Positions 1 through 7,903 of a stretch of DNA of 64,000 nt are shown here, in pieces. Origin of the DNA: Ga0077555 sp031406575 (GTDB lineage: Bacteria; Pseudomonadota; Alphaproteobacteria; Rhizobiales; Hyphomicrobiaceae); contig JANOHP010000124.1 in the NCBI GenBank assembly GCA_031406575.1, positions 1 to 64,000 of the forward strand, in the 5' to 3' direction. Each line of letters begins with the position of its first letter. Positions within the stretch are counted from its first letter, which is position 1. Below the pieces are notes generated by a model. The model ran no database searches, was not told the DNA's origin, and saw only the letters and a list, made by a program, of their open reading frames with translations. Made by a program: the position numbers and the translations under genes.

Positions 1-130
1 GAGCATTGGCCGCAAGCAGTTTTGCCCAGCATGGCCCCAACCGCGCCCGCAGGTCGTCGGGGAACGGCCAAGCCCCGGGAACCATCCGAATCTCGGTGCC
101 GGAAATAGGGACGATCGATGGTGTCATAAG

Positions 131-151
131 AAAACGGGGGCCGCAGCCCCC
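131..151 (-). terminator. Rho-independent terminator of ilvNC
   Basis: A perfect 6-bp GC stem (136-141 pairing with 146-151, 4-nt loop) lies 12 nt past the ilvC stop. On the minus strand it is followed by a G and then four T (131-134). This is the classic intrinsic terminator layout. Confidence 0.75.
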
Positions 152-162
152 GCCTCCAGATC

Positions 163-1182
163 TTAGTTCTTGGCCTTGTCGACCAGCGCGCCGGCCTTGA
201 TCCAGGGCATCATGGCGCGCAGTTTGGCGCCGACTTCTTCAATCGGATGAGCGTCGTTCAAGCGGCGGGTCGCCTTGAACTTCGGCTGTCCGGCCTTGCA
301 CTCGCGCATCCATTCGGAGGCGAACTTACCTTGCTGGATGTCGGCCAGGACGCGCTTCATCTCGGCGCGCGTCTCGTCGGTGATGATGCGCGGACCCGAC
401 ATGTACTCGCCGAACTCGGCCGTATTGGAGATCGAGTAGTTCATGTTGGCGATGCCGCCCTCGTAGATGAGATCGACGATCAGCTTCACCTCATGGAGGC
501 ACTCGAAGTAGGCCATCTCGGGTGCGTAACCAGCCTCGCACAGCGTTTCGTAACCGGCGCGGATCAGCTCGACCAAGCCGCCGCAGAGCACGACCTGCTC
601 GCCGAACAAGTCCGTCTCGCACTCTTCCTTGAACGTCGTCTCGATGATGCCGGAGCGGCCGCCGCCGATGGCCGAGGCGTAGGACAGGAAAAGGTCGTGG
701 GCGTTGCCGCTCTTGTCCTGATGAATGGCGATGAGGCAGGGCACGCCGCCGCCGCGGGTGTACTCCGAGCGGACCGTGTGGCCCGGGCCTTTCGGCGCGA
801 TCATGCCGACATCGAGGTCGGCGCGCGGCTCGATCAGGCTGAAGTGCACACAAAGTCCATGCGCGAACAAGATGGCGGCGCCCTGCTTCATGTTGGCGTG
901 CAGGCTGTCCCTGTAGATGTCGGGCTGCACCTCGTCGGGCGCACACATCATCATCACGTCGGCCCACTTGGCGGCGTCGGCGACTTCCATCACCTTGAAG
1001 CCTGCGCTTTCCGCCTTCGCGACGCCCGCCGAGCCTTTGCGCAAGCCAATCACCACGTCCTTCAAGCCGGAGTCGCGCATATTCTGAGCGTGCGCGTGAC
1101 CCTGGCTGCCGTAGCCGATCACGCAGACTTTCTTGCTCTTGATGAGATTGACGTCGGCATCACGATCATAATAAACGCGCAT
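163..1182 (-). CDS. ilvC: Ketol-acid reductoisomerase (class I)
   Basis: Converts 2-acetolactate or 2-aceto-2-hydroxybutyrate to the dihydroxy-acid with NADPH, the second common step of valine, isoleucine and leucine synthesis; cytoplasmic. The 339-aa length is typical of short class I KARI. The Rossmann motif GYGSQG is at residues 23-28, and the acidic metal-binding segment around FKEECETDLFGEQ follows in the C-terminal knotted domain. The open frame continues 44 codons upstream, but the family-conserved N-terminus begins with MRVYYD. That ATG has a GAAGGG sequence about 7 nt upstream, so the shorter start is chosen. It lies 153 nt downstream of ilvN in the same direction and ends at a clear terminator. 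Confidence 0.96.
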   Translation of the reverse strand: MRVYYDRDADVNLIKSKKVCVIGYGSQGHAHAQNMRDSGLKDVVIGLRKGSAGVAKAESAGFKVMEVADAAKWADVMMMCAPDEVQPDIYRDSLHANMKQGAAILFAHGLCVHFSLIEPRADLDVGMIAPKGPGHTVRSEYTRGGGVPCLIAIHQDKSGNAHDLFLSYASAIGGGRSGIIETTFKEECETDLFGEQVVLCGGLVELIRAGYETLCEAGYAPEMAYFECLHEVKLIVDLIYEGGIANMNYSISNTAEFGEYMSGPRIITDETRAEMKRVLADIQQGKFASEWMRECKAGQPKFKATRRLNDAHPIEEVGAKLRAMMPWIKAGALVDKAKN

Positions 1183-1335
1183 GGGGAGGCCCTTCACTTC
1201 GCCGGCGGTTGACGCTGAGTTTTGCGTATGGAACGTGGCAAACGCGTAACGACTGAAACGCAGCGCCGCAAGCATAAAACGCCGGTCGGGGCTGGCTTGG
1301 CGCGGCATCGGCACGGGGTCGATGCCGGTGTGTTT

Positions 1336-1896
1336 CTAGCCCAGAGTTCCCAGGCCTTCTGGGCCGCGGCCGATCGCGGCAATGCCGGTGCGTGAAATTT
1401 CCACCAACCCCAGGTCTTTCATGATCGCGATGAACTGCTCGAGCTTGGGCGTTCGCCCCGTGATCTCGAACACGAAATGCTCGGTCGAGACATCGATCAC
1501 CTTGGCGCGAAAGATTTCGGCCAGCCGCAGCGCCTCGATGCGCTTTTCGCCCGTGCCCGCCACTTTGACGAGCGCCAGTTCGCGCTCCAATGGATCGCCG
1601 GCAACGGTCAGGTCGACGACGGAGTGCACCGGTACCATCCGTTCGAGCTGGTGCTTGATTTGCTCGAGCACCATGTGCGTCCCCCGCGTGACGATGGTGA
1701 AACGGGAGAGATGTCGCTCGTGCTCGGTTTCAGAAACGGTGAGACTTTCGATGTTATAGCCGCGCCCCGAAAACAGCCCCGCAATGCGAGACAGCACACC
1801 GGGCTCGTTGTCGACCAGGATCGACAACGTGTGGGCAACGAGCGGATCGGTGTTTTCTTCGTGAAAATAGGCCGAGCCGGTGGGTTTTTGCGACAT
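1336..1896 (-). CDS. ilvN: Acetolactate synthase small (regulatory) subunit
   Basis: Regulatory subunit of acetohydroxyacid synthase that confers valine feedback inhibition on the IlvB catalytic subunit. The 186-aa protein has an N-terminal ACT domain (about residues 20-95, containing DNEPGVLSRIAGLFSGRGYN) and the C-terminal half typical of IlvH/IlvN. It is followed by ilvC and preceded, 12 nt away, by a GST gene on the same strand. In many Hyphomicrobiales the small subunit sits close to ilvB; here about 2.1 kb of unrelated genes separate them. Confidence 0.95.
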   Translation of the reverse strand: MSQKPTGSAYFHEENTDPLVAHTLSILVDNEPGVLSRIAGLFSGRGYNIESLTVSETEHERHLSRFTIVTRGTHMVLEQIKHQLERMVPVHSVVDLTVAGDPLERELALVKVAGTGEKRIEALRLAEIFRAKVIDVSTEHFVFEITGRTPKLEQFIAIMKDLGLVEISRTGIAAIGRGPEGLGTLG

Positions 1897-1908
1897 GGTG
1901 GCGATCTT

Positions 1909-2604
1909 TCAGTTGCTCTGGCGGTAGGATTCGACGGCCGTCCAGCCGTGTTCGTAATGTGCGACCGTCCACGGCTCGACCAGCGCCTGCGTGCGCCACG
2001 TGACGAATGCGGGATGCGCGAGGACGGCGTCCATGTAGCGGCGCGCCGCGGGTGAGACGCGTATCTGGTAGGTGTCGAGCCGCGTGACCACAGGCGCGAA
2101 CATCGCGTCGGCCGCCGAGAAGGTGCCGTAAAGAAACGCGCCGGGTGTCGCGGCTTTTTCACCGAACCGCACGCGTGCGTCGGCCCATAGACCCTCCAGG
2201 CGGCGCACGATGTCGGCGACGTCGGAGCCCAGATCGTCGCGCGGCGCGAAGCGTTTGCCCAGGTTCATGGGGCAGGCATTGCGCAGCGCTTGAAAGCCCG
2301 CGTGCATTTCGCTGGCGACAGCGCGGGCGTGCGCGCGCGCTTTGGGATCAGCCGGCCTGTCGCCCTTGTCGGGAAACTGTTCGTGCAGATTTTCGCAGAT
2401 GGCAAGGCTTTCCCAAACTTTGACGTCCTCATCGACGAGGCACGGAACTTTCCCCGTCGGCGAGACGTCCAGCATGCGCCCTTTGGAGTCGGGGAAGTAC
2501 ATCGGGATCACCGTCTCCTCGAACGGGATATCCAGCGCCGTCATCAACATCCAGGGACGCAGCGACCAGGAGGAGTAGAGCTTGTTGGCGATTGTGAGGT
2601 GCAT
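1909..2604 (-). CDS. Glutathione S-transferase family protein
   Basis: The 231-aa protein has an N-terminal thioredoxin-like GST domain. KLYSSWSLRPWM carries the likely glutathione-activating serine region, and the cis-Pro segment reads TGKVPCL, followed by an ES motif (VWESLAI) that normally binds the glutathione gamma-glutamyl group. An alpha-helical C-terminal domain follows. Substrate is unknown; the family conjugates, isomerises or reduces electrophiles. It is 12 nt upstream of ilvN and may be cotranscribed with it, although a functional link is not evident. Confidence 0.85.
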   Translation of the reverse strand: MHLTIANKLYSSWSLRPWMLMTALDIPFEETVIPMYFPDSKGRMLDVSPTGKVPCLVDEDVKVWESLAICENLHEQFPDKGDRPADPKARAHARAVASEMHAGFQALRNACPMNLGKRFAPRDDLGSDVADIVRRLEGLWADARVRFGEKAATPGAFLYGTFSAADAMFAPVVTRLDTYQIRVSPAARRYMDAVLAHPAFVTWRTQALVEPWTVAHYEHGWTAVESYRQSN

Positions 2605-2651
2605 GGGGTGCCTCGATTGAGGTGTGCGGCGGTTGCCTCGTCACTTCGTTC

Positions 2652-2671
2652 ATGATATCATTGATATCATT
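2652..2671. promoter_or_regulatory. Candidate FitA operator (repeated TGATATCA palindrome)
   Basis: Two copies of the 8-bp palindrome TGATATCA (2653-2660 and 2662-2669) sit one after the other with 9-bp periodicity, ending 13 nt before the antitoxin ATG. Ribbon-helix-helix antitoxins bind short paired palindromes in their own promoters, so this is the likely autoregulatory operator. Binding is inferred. Confidence 0.6.
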
Positions 2672-2681
2672 GAAGGTGAAA

Positions 2682-2960
2682 ATGGCCCAGCTCGTGGTAC
2701 GCAATCTGCCCGACGACGTCAAAGAGCGGCTGAAACGCCGAGCGAGTCGGCATGGCCGCAGCCTGGAGGCGGAGGTGCGCGATATTCTGGGGCAGGTGCC
2801 GGAGCCGACGCCTGTCGACCAGCGAACCAGCAAGAAGTGGGCGACTGACTTGGCGGAACGCATGCGCAGGATCGGCGTGACCAACGAGGATGTCGACGCC
2901 TTGAACGAAAGCATTGCGGAGTTGCGGCGCGACCAGCGCATTGTCGACATCGGCAAATGA
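2682..2960 (+). CDS. FitA-type antitoxin (ribbon-helix-helix)
   Basis: The 92-aa protein has an N-terminal Arc/MetJ-like ribbon-helix-helix fold: the strand AQLVVRNLPDDV, then helix ERLKRRASRHGRSLEAEVRDIL. A variable C-terminal tail would wrap the toxin. It is a FitA/StbC-type antitoxin. Earlier in-frame starts exist, but the family begins at MAQLVVRNLP. Its stop overlaps the toxin start (ATGA), and the promoter carries two TGATATCA palindromes expected to be the operator. The pair is inserted between ilvB and ilvN. Confidence 0.88.
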   Translation: MAQLVVRNLPDDVKERLKRRASRHGRSLEAEVRDILGQVPEPTPVDQRTSKKWATDLAERMRRIGVTNEDVDALNESIAELRRDQRIVDIGK

Positions 2961-3382
2961 TCCTGCTCGATAGCAATGTCGTGTCTGCGCTCATGCGCCT
3001 GCATCTCGAGCCGGCTGTTGCCGATTGGCTCGGGAGGCAGACCGTCGAGCATCTGTTCATTTCCACACCAACTGTTTTTGAAGTCCGTTTTGGTATCGAA
3101 GCGAAACCGCAAGGCCGACGCCGGCGAACCTTGGAAGCGGCCTATGATGATGTTGTCGGAACCCAATTCTGCGATCGCATTATTCCGTTTGATCATGCCT
3201 GCGCGATTGCAGCCGGGCAGGCGCGTGCCCGCCAGCAGAATCGAGGGCGAACGGTTTCCATTCCAGATAGTCAAATTGCGGGCATCGCGTTGACGCTCGG
3301 CATGCAGTTGGCCACACGCCATATAGATGACTTCGCGGGGCTCGGTGTTGTGCTCATAGATCCCTGGAGCCCCAATGCCTGA
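2957..3382 (+). CDS. FitB/VapC-type PIN-domain toxin
   Basis: A 141-aa PIN-domain ribonuclease. The four acidic metal ligands are visible: D5 in LLDSNV, E42 in FEVRFG, D104 in IPDSQIAG and D124/D125 in RHIDDF. The FitB-typical ending GVVLIDPW is present. VapC/FitB toxins cleave structured RNAs, often initiator tRNA or rRNA, when the antitoxin is degraded; the target here is unknown. It is translationally coupled to the antitoxin through a 4-nt overlap. All active-site residues are intact, so the toxin appears functional. Confidence 0.9.
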   Translation: MILLDSNVVSALMRLHLEPAVADWLGRQTVEHLFISTPTVFEVRFGIEAKPQGRRRRTLEAAYDDVVGTQFCDRIIPFDHACAIAAGQARARQQNRGRTVSIPDSQIAGIALTLGMQLATRHIDDFAGLGVVLIDPWSPNA

Positions 3383-3464
3383 CGTCATTGCGCTGTCATC
3401 CAACCATCGATGCGTGCCGCCACATGGCCCACGCAGCGATGGAAAGTTTTGATGGATCGCACCC

Positions 3465-3803
3465 TCACGCATAGCACGCATACGACCGCACCACTTTCCC
3501 CTCAGCGCTGAACTCGAATGTCTCGGCGGCGGATTGGCCGCGGTGGTTGCTGTAGTGGATCGACAGGCACGAATAACCGACGAGCACCTCGGTCAGCTCG
3601 AACCTCAAGTCGGACTGCGCGGCCAGCCCCGCACCCCAATAAGCGCGCAACGCCGGGATGCCGATCACGCGTCCATTCCCCACGCGCGTCTGGGCAACCG
3701 GCGACAGAAACACGATCTCCGCCGCGTAGTGCGACAGGATGCGCTCGAGATCATGCGCGTTCCAAGCCGCGATCCAGTCTTCGGCGAAGGCACTGGGGAT
3801 CAT
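3465..3803 (-). CDS. SnoaL/NTF2-like fold protein
   Basis: A 112-aa protein of the NTF2-like superfamily. The pattern is an N-terminal helix (EDWIAAWNAHDLERILSHYA), the following FLSP strand, then curved sheets ending in GKVVRSYACY. Such proteins are small cone-shaped enzymes or binding domains, and function cannot be assigned without catalytic residues. Its start overlaps the stop of the upstream DUF2442 gene by 4 nt, so the two are translationally coupled. Confidence 0.8.
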   Translation of the reverse strand: MIPSAFAEDWIAAWNAHDLERILSHYAAEIVFLSPVAQTRVGNGRVIGIPALRAYWGAGLAAQSDLRFELTEVLVGYSCLSIHYSNHRGQSAAETFEFSAEGKVVRSYACYA

Positions 3804-4036
3804 CTCAAAAGGCCCTCGACACTCACATCTTCTTCCAGGTCCGGCCAGTGAATGCCTTCGCCGTCGCCTAGAAGCTCATAATTCTGGAGCTCTCCTGCCG
3901 TCGCGCGAGCGAGTTTCGGGAACCAAGCTAGTGGCACCGAGACCCGCCGTCCGTCGGCGCGCGTGACGATCAGCTCGTCGGGAGCGATTGTCACGCTGAC
4001 TGCCAAGGGGATGTGCTCGACGATCGAGGTGCTCAT
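3800..4036 (-). CDS. DUF2442 domain protein
   Basis: A 78-aa protein matching DUF2442 by its core: DELIVTRADGRRVSVPLAWFPKL, then GIHWPDLEEDVSVEGLL. Small DUF2442 proteins are often encoded next to DUF4160 or toxin-antitoxin genes, and biochemical function is unknown. It lies just downstream of ilvB (9 nt) and overlaps the NTF2-like gene, so it probably belongs to the ilvB transcript. Confidence 0.8.
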   Translation of the reverse strand: MSTSIVEHIPLAVSVTIAPDELIVTRADGRRVSVPLAWFPKLARATAGELQNYELLGDGEGIHWPDLEEDVSVEGLLR

Positions 4037-4045
4037 TCCACTATC

Positions 4046-5821
4046 TCACACCAACGTCTTGCCTTCTTTCCCGATAGCGCGGCTGACGTCGTCGTCGGAG
4101 ACGTCGTCGCCCATGAGCATGTCGTTGTGGGCTTTACCCGAGGGAATCATCGGAAAGCAGTTGGTGAGTGAGGCAACCCGGCAATCGAAGATCACCGGCT
4201 TGTCCTTGACGGCGAGCATCGCCGTGATGGCATCGTCGAGTTCGGCGGGATGCTCGCAGCGGATGCCGACGCCACCGTAGGCTTCTGCCAGTTTTACGAA
4301 ATCTGGCAGAGACTCGGTGTAGCTCTCCGAGTAGCGGTTGCCGTGCAGCAGTTGCTGCCACTGGCGCACCATGCCCATGTACTGGTTGTTCAGAATGAAC
4401 ACTTTCACCGGCAGATTGTACTGCACGGCTGTCGACATCTCCTGAATATTCATCAGGATCGACGCGTCTCCGGCAATGTCGATGCACAGAGATTTCGGGT
4501 GCGCAATCTGCGCGCCGATGGCGGCGGGCAGGCCATACCCCATCGTGCCCAGCCCGCCTGATGTCAGCCAGTGGTTGGGCTCTTCGAACTTGTAGAACTG
4601 GGCCGCCCACATTTGGTGCTGGCCGACTTCCGTCGAGATGTAGGCGTCGTGATCCTTGGTGCGCGCATAGAGACGCTCGAGCGCGTATTGCGGCATAATG
4701 ACGTCGTTCATCCGCTTGTACTTGAGGCAGCGTTTGGCGCGCCAACCTTCGATTTCTTTCCACCAGGTCTTCAGCGCGGGCCTGTCGACGTTCGCTGCGC
4801 GTGTCTTCCACACACGCAGCATGTCTTCGAGGACGTAGGCGCAATCGCCGATGATCGGCAGCTGCACGCGAACGTTCTTGTTGATCGATGAGGGGTCGAT
4901 ATCGACATGAATCTTGATGGAGTTGGGCGAGAATGCATCGATGCGCCCCGTGATGCGATCGTCGAAGCGTGCGCCGATATTGATCATCACGTCGCAATCA
5001 TGCATCGCCATATTGGCTTCGTAGGTGCCGTGCATGCCGAGCATGCCGAGCCACTGCTTGTCGGACGCGGGATAGGCGCCGAGCCCCATGAGCGTCGAGG
5101 TGATCGGAAAGCCCGTCAGCTTGACGAGTTCGCGCAGGAGCTGGCTCGCCTTCGGCCCCGAATTGATGACGCCGCCGCCCGTATAGAAGACGGGACGCTT
5201 CGCGGTCGCCATGATTTCCACGGCCTTGGCGATCGCGGGTTGATCACCTTTCAACTTGGGGCGGTAGCTCTTGTGGGCGATCTCGGCACTGGCCGGGCCG
5301 ACATAGGTGCCCGTGGCGAACTGCACGTCCTTGGGAATGTCGACGACGACGGGGCCGGGCCGACCGCTGCGGGCGATGTGGAACGCCTCGTGCAGGATGC
5401 GCGCGAGATCGTTGACGTTCTTGACGAGCCAATTGTGCTTCGTGCAGGGCCGCGTGATGCCGACCGTATCGCACTCCTGGAAGGCGTCATTGCCGATCAG
5501 ATGGGTCGGGACCTGGCCGGTCAGCACGACCACCGGGATCGAGTCCATCAACGCGTCGGTAAGGCCTGTGACTGCGTTCGTGGCTCCGGGCCCCGAGGTG
5601 ACGAGAACGACGCCGACCTTGCCGGTCGAGCGCGCGTAACCTTCCGCCGCGTGCACGGCGCCGCCTTCTTGCCGGACCAGGATGTGCTTGACCTTCTCCT
5701 GCTGGAAAATCTCGTCGTAGATCGGCAGCACGGCGCCGCCCGGATAGCCGAAGATGAACTCCACGCCTTGATCAGCGAGAGCGGTGGTCACCATTTCGGC
5801 GCCGGTCATGGTGCGGGCCAT
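4046..5821 (-). CDS. ilvB: Acetolactate synthase large (catalytic) subunit
   Basis: ThDP-dependent condensation of two pyruvates, or pyruvate with 2-ketobutyrate: the first step of branched-chain amino acid synthesis. The 591-aa protein has the usual three domains. The N-terminal Pyr domain carries GYPGGAVLPIYDE and the catalytic glutamate in RQEGGAVHAAEGYAR. A central FAD-binding domain follows. The C-terminal PP domain has the ThDP motif starting GDASILMN and ending NN. An upstream in-frame ATG adds 11 residues, but the chosen ATG has an AAGGAGA site at the right spacing (5828-5834). It is separated from ilvN and ilvC by four accessory genes and the GST. Confidence 0.96.
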   Translation of the reverse strand: MARTMTGAEMVTTALADQGVEFIFGYPGGAVLPIYDEIFQQEKVKHILVRQEGGAVHAAEGYARSTGKVGVVLVTSGPGATNAVTGLTDALMDSIPVVVLTGQVPTHLIGNDAFQECDTVGITRPCTKHNWLVKNVNDLARILHEAFHIARSGRPGPVVVDIPKDVQFATGTYVGPASAEIAHKSYRPKLKGDQPAIAKAVEIMATAKRPVFYTGGGVINSGPKASQLLRELVKLTGFPITSTLMGLGAYPASDKQWLGMLGMHGTYEANMAMHDCDVMINIGARFDDRITGRIDAFSPNSIKIHVDIDPSSINKNVRVQLPIIGDCAYVLEDMLRVWKTRAANVDRPALKTWWKEIEGWRAKRCLKYKRMNDVIMPQYALERLYARTKDHDAYISTEVGQHQMWAAQFYKFEEPNHWLTSGGLGTMGYGLPAAIGAQIAHPKSLCIDIAGDASILMNIQEMSTAVQYNLPVKVFILNNQYMGMVRQWQQLLHGNRYSESYTESLPDFVKLAEAYGGVGIRCEHPAELDDAITAMLAVKDKPVIFDCRVASLTNCFPMIPSGKAHNDMLMGDDVSDDDVSRAIGKEGKTLV

Positions 5822-5881
5822 GGCAGTCTCCTTCGGATGAGGTCGCGGAGGCACGATTGTCGAGATCGTCGAAGGATTGAG

Positions 5882-5910
5882 CTATACGGTAAAGAAAGCC
5901 TATAAATCAA
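5882..5910 (-). promoter_or_regulatory. Possible sigma-70-like promoter of ilvB
   Basis: On the minus strand TTGATT (5905-5910), a 17-nt spacer and GTATAG (5882-5887) lie about 60 nt before the ilvB ATG. They sit in the most AT-rich stretch of the area, which also overlaps the 3' end of miaA. Spacing is ideal and the -10 match is moderate. Confidence 0.4.
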
Positions 5911-6832
5911 TATTATGCATGTTTGTGTCGATGAAATCGCAATTATCGCACAAAATAACTATATTCCACGCAATCATATGCCGTTTGAGCCACGTCTGTT
6001 GCCGTTTGATGTATTGGCGTGTGGCAATCCGGCTGAGATCCGCGGCGGCCTCGATGGATATGCGACCGGCCAGCATGTCAGCCAATTGCTGCAGCCCCAG
6101 CGCCCGGAGCGCGGGAGCGTCTTTCGGGGGATCGAGGGACAGCACTGCGCGCACCTCGTCAATGGCCCCCTCGGCGATCATGGCGTCGAACCGGCCATCG
6201 GCTCGGGCATTCAGCTCCCGGCGAGGGCGATCGACGAGCAGCTTGACGCTCGCCTCCAGTGGTACCAGTGGCGTCCCGCGAATGACCTGCCAGTGGGCCA
6301 ATGACTTCCCGGTGCCGTCGAATACCTCGAGGGCTCGGGTGATCCTTTGCGTATCGCCGGGAGCCAATCGAACCGCCATGACGGGGTCACGCTGATGCAA
6401 CTCGTCATGAAGACCACCGGGAGGCGCCGTCTGGGCCCGGGCCCGCCAACGGTGGCGAACGTCCGGCGGAATATGGGGAAGAGGCGAAAGCCCCTCGGTC
6501 AGCGCTTTGAAGTAGAGCCCCGTCCCGCCCACGATAATGGGTCGGAGGCCCTGGGCCTGGACTTCGGCGAGCACGCCTTCGACGTCCTCCAGCCAGCGCG
6601 CGACGGAGTAGGGCTCCAAGACCGAGACATGGCCGTAGAGCCGGTGAGGGATGCGCTGTTCGTCCACATGGCTGGGTCTTGCCGTGAGGATGCGCAACTC
6701 AGCGTACACCTGCATGCTGTCGGCATTGATGATGACGCCGCCGACGCGGTCCGCGATGGCCAGGGCGAAAGCAGATTTTCCCGAGGCAGTGGGGCCGGCA
6801 ATCAGGATCGGTCGGGAGGCAGGTGCGCTCAT
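5900..6832 (-). CDS. miaA: tRNA dimethylallyltransferase
   Basis: Adds a dimethylallyl group to A37 of tRNAs reading UNN codons, the first step of ms2i6A synthesis. The 310-aa protein has the P-loop GPTASGKS (residues 12-19), the substrate-recognition DSMQVY motif and GGTGLYFKALTEGL. Near the C-terminus it has RQYIKRQQTWLKRH, as expected for MiaA. The frame continues 21 codons upstream without family similarity; MSAPASRPILIAGPT is taken as the start, though no strong ribosome site supports it. The last roughly 25 codons are unusually AT-rich and Asn/Ile-rich and lie within the ilvB promoter region. Confidence 0.93.
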   Translation of the reverse strand: MSAPASRPILIAGPTASGKSAFALAIADRVGGVIINADSMQVYAELRILTARPSHVDEQRIPHRLYGHVSVLEPYSVARWLEDVEGVLAEVQAQGLRPIIVGGTGLYFKALTEGLSPLPHIPPDVRHRWRARAQTAPPGGLHDELHQRDPVMAVRLAPGDTQRITRALEVFDGTGKSLAHWQVIRGTPLVPLEASVKLLVDRPRRELNARADGRFDAMIAEGAIDEVRAVLSLDPPKDAPALRALGLQQLADMLAGRISIEAAADLSRIATRQYIKRQQTWLKRHMIAWNIVILCDNCDFIDTNMHNIDL

Positions 6833-7012
6833 GAGCGAGCTTTGCCGCGGCACGGCGAGGTTTGCAATACGTGAAGAGACGCAAATGCGGCGCACTATTG
6901 GAGGGTTTGTTCACCCTTCCATGCGAGCGTCGTGGACGTCTGGTCCACCTTGTGCGGCGCCCCCGAGCTGCTGGGACCGAGGCGTGTCTGCTTCTTCCAG
7001 GAGTCGTTTTCG

Positions 7013-7873
7013 ATGGTACGTGCGTCCAGCAAATTGCCTTCCAAGAACGTCGTTTTGCTGAATGGCGCTATCTTGTTGATCGTGGCGGCAAGCGTCATTA
7101 CGGCCTTCAGGTCCTCGCTGTTCAAGCCGGATGCCGCCGCCTGTAGCGAACGCTATCCACGTGCTGTGCGCCTGGGATTGGAGCGCGGCGGACAGCCCCT
7201 GCAGAGCAGCGATTTGCAGGCCATCGTCGGGGGAACCGACTGGAATCTGCTCGAGAACACCCGCATCGTCAGCCTCAAGGCTGGTCCGTCGGCGCATGCC
7301 GTCGAATTCAAGACCGTTGCCTCAAAGCAGTCGAGCCGCGAAGATGAGGGCAAGGCGGGGGTCGGATTCATATGGACGCCGCAGGCCATTTTGAATGCCA
7401 CCGGCGCCTGCCTCGCATACTCCGTGTTCGTGCCCGACGATTTCGATTTCGGCGCCGGTGGACGCCTTCCTGGCCTGATCGACGCGCGCAAGGTGGCAAA
7501 CCCGAGCAAACCGGAACCCGTTTCGACACGGATCGGCTGGAACGACACGGGGCGCCTCGATCTGGTGGTGCAGAGTTTCGAGCACGCCGGTGGGCGGCCC
7601 TTGGGATCTGATCGCCATTCGGCAAGTCTCGTTCGCGGGAAGTGGACAGCGATCGAGCAGGAGGTGGTGCTGAACACGCCGGGAGCCGCCGATGGCATCG
7701 TGCGCGTTTGGACGAATGGCAAGCTCGCGTTCGAGCGCAAGGACGTCGTCATGCGCAAGACGGGCGAGCCGCTTCTGTCGGGCGTCATGTCCGAAGTCAG
7801 TGCGCGCCCCAAGCAGGGCATGGCACTGAAGCCGGGGGCGATCTGGGTGTCGCCCTACGAATTGAAGTGGTGA
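7013..7873 (+). CDS. Membrane-anchored PL14-like (alginate-lyase-fold) protein
   Basis: A 286-aa protein with an N-terminal signal anchor (residues 13-31) and an extracytoplasmic domain resembling polysaccharide lyase family 14. Signature pieces are LAYSVFVPDDFDF, GGRLPGLI, GKWTAIEQEVVLNTPGAADG and RVWTNGKLAFERKDV, the jelly-roll strands that form the substrate groove in PL14 enzymes. The start ATG has AGGAG 9 nt upstream; an earlier in-frame ATG lacks this. Whether it cleaves a polysaccharide cannot be judged, and no other carbohydrate genes adjoin. It is divergent from miaA. Confidence 0.65.
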   Translation: MVRASSKLPSKNVVLLNGAILLIVAASVITAFRSSLFKPDAAACSERYPRAVRLGLERGGQPLQSSDLQAIVGGTDWNLLENTRIVSLKAGPSAHAVEFKTVASKQSSREDEGKAGVGFIWTPQAILNATGACLAYSVFVPDDFDFGAGGRLPGLIDARKVANPSKPEPVSTRIGWNDTGRLDLVVQSFEHAGGRPLGSDRHSASLVRGKWTAIEQEVVLNTPGAADGIVRVWTNGKLAFERKDVVMRKTGEPLLSGVMSEVSARPKQGMALKPGAIWVSPYELKW

Positions 7874-7903
7874 TCGAACGCAGAAACATCGAAGGCTGCG
7901 CGC

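Noticed and set aside
1183..1314. 44-residue N-terminal extension of IlvC
   Set aside because: Family proteins begin at MRVYYD, the extension shows no similarity and the internal ATG has a ribosome site.
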